The position numbers were made by a program, and so were the translations under genes. Under the pieces are notes generated by a model that saw only the letters and a list, made by a program, of their open reading frames with translations, was not told the origin of the DNA and made no database searches. Source: Candidatus Peribacteria bacterium (GTDB lineage: Bacteria; Patescibacteriota; Gracilibacteria; UBA1369; UBA12463). Taken from it: a stretch of DNA of 64,000 nt. Of the stretch, positions 63,575-64,000 are shown piece by piece. The DNA lies in contig CALRDN010000003.1 of the NCBI GenBank assembly GCA_943354965.1, positions 1 to 64,000 of the forward strand, read 5' to 3'. Each line of letters opens with the position of its first letter. The stretch's first letter is position 1.

Positions 63575-64000
63575 TTATTTTATACCGTGGAGACGTTTCA
63601 TTTCCGCTACATGCTGTTTCAATATGTCGGTATTCTGCATTGTTCTAGAGGCCAATATAACGTTCGCATACTGTATAAATTCGCTGCCCTCTTCTCCAAC
63701 CCCGCTCTTTGATTTTGCCTCTTGCAGTAGCGCGATTAGCTCGGGACTTACTCCTCTTATCACTTCGTGATTTTTTGTTTTACTGTCTTTGCCTTCGGCG
63801 AACGTTAACATTTCTTCAATTTTTACATTCATTGGCTGCTTCTTATCCGTCTTCTCTCTTCGAATAAGTGTCAATAACTCAACCATTCCTGTCTCTTTCT
63901 TTCCTCCTGGAATATCTTTCTGCGCTCTCGTGAAATATTTATCGGTAATGCGTGGCTTGTTGATAATCATCTCGCACATAGCCATCGCTATCGCTTGATC
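63575..64000 (-). CDS. Unrecognised protein, 5' end beyond the window
   Basis: The reading frame is open to the window edge. An ATG at 63985 is possible, but five further codons without a stop precede it, so the true start is probably outside. The visible part (about 141 residues) is soluble and helical, with Lys/Glu-rich stretches and no motif I recognise. It is 33 bp upstream of the tail-anchored protein gene and belongs to the same reverse-strand cluster. Confidence 0.55.
   Translation of the reverse strand, partial: DQAIAMAMCEMIINKPRITDKYFTRAQKDIPGGKKETGMVELLTLIRREKTDKKQPMNVKIEEMLTFAEGKDSKTKNHEVIRGVSPELIALLQEAKSKSGVGEEGSEFIQYANVILASRTMQNTDILKQHVAEMKRLHGIK

Overview
The window looks like a chromosomal stretch of a small-genome bacterium of the Patescibacteria/CPR type, most plausibly near Peregrinibacteria. 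This is inference: it rests on very large SLH-anchored surface proteins, type IV pilus genes of reduced composition, a ThrRS without its TGS domain, and many long proteins without recognisable families. UGA works as a stop (pilin at 20817-21314; pilO at 10446-11105), so the UGA=Gly code of Gracilibacteria/Absconditabacteria is excluded. Very few genes have a Shine-Dalgarno motif. Starts are preceded by T/C-rich or A-rich sequence, and several ATGs lie only 6-9 nt behind a good -10 box, suggesting leaderless mRNAs.

Layout. 1-1.6 kb: the end of an unknown gene, then a promoter, an L10-leader-like RNA, rplJ-rplL and a strong terminator. 1.6-8.7 kb: lipoate and pyruvate metabolism. A bipartite lipoate ligase (lplB-lplA) faces an aquaporin, and a reverse-strand run holds lipA, a small ORF and pdhA-pdhB-pdhC. 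No E3 gene is present. 8.8-18.7 kb: type IV pilus assembly genes (pilN-like, pilO-like, pilB, pilC), followed by a membrane-anchored 184-aa protein and a 1,423-aa repeat protein with three SLH domains, closed by a terminator. 18.7-20.8 kb: an HNH-nuclease-like gene on the reverse strand and L-lactate dehydrogenase. 20.8-38.4 kb: two tandem type IV pilins, a 4,024-aa secreted SLH protein, and four tightly spaced exported proteins without known families. This is the best candidate for an undescribed surface system. 38.4-39.7 kb: a tiny zinc-ribbon gene, an excisionase-type HTH gene and a 500-bp AT-rich region with helically phased repeats. 39.7-46.8 kb: uvrA, a PrsW-type membrane protease and recF (reverse) diverging from thrS. 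Two cognate elements built of degenerate 11-bp repeats lie after recF and after thrS. 47-49.6 kb: an 822-aa unknown protein. 49.7-56.5 kb: a complete F-type ATP synthase operon in the permuted order D-C-I-B-E-F-H-A-G. 56.5-64 kb: a reverse-strand cluster of unknown proteins (1,334 aa; an 844-aa polytopic membrane protein with a VirB6/TrbL-like outline; two small ones, the last cut by the window edge).

How it fits together: pyruvate can go to lactate (Ldh) or to acetyl-CoA (PDH, whose E2 is lipoylated through LipA and/or LplA-LplB). The F-type ATPase couples ATP to a proton gradient, as its c subunit lacks the sodium-site residues. The largest share of coding capacity goes to the cell surface: pilus machinery, SLH-anchored giants and exported helical proteins, as expected of an episymbiont or an attached lifestyle.
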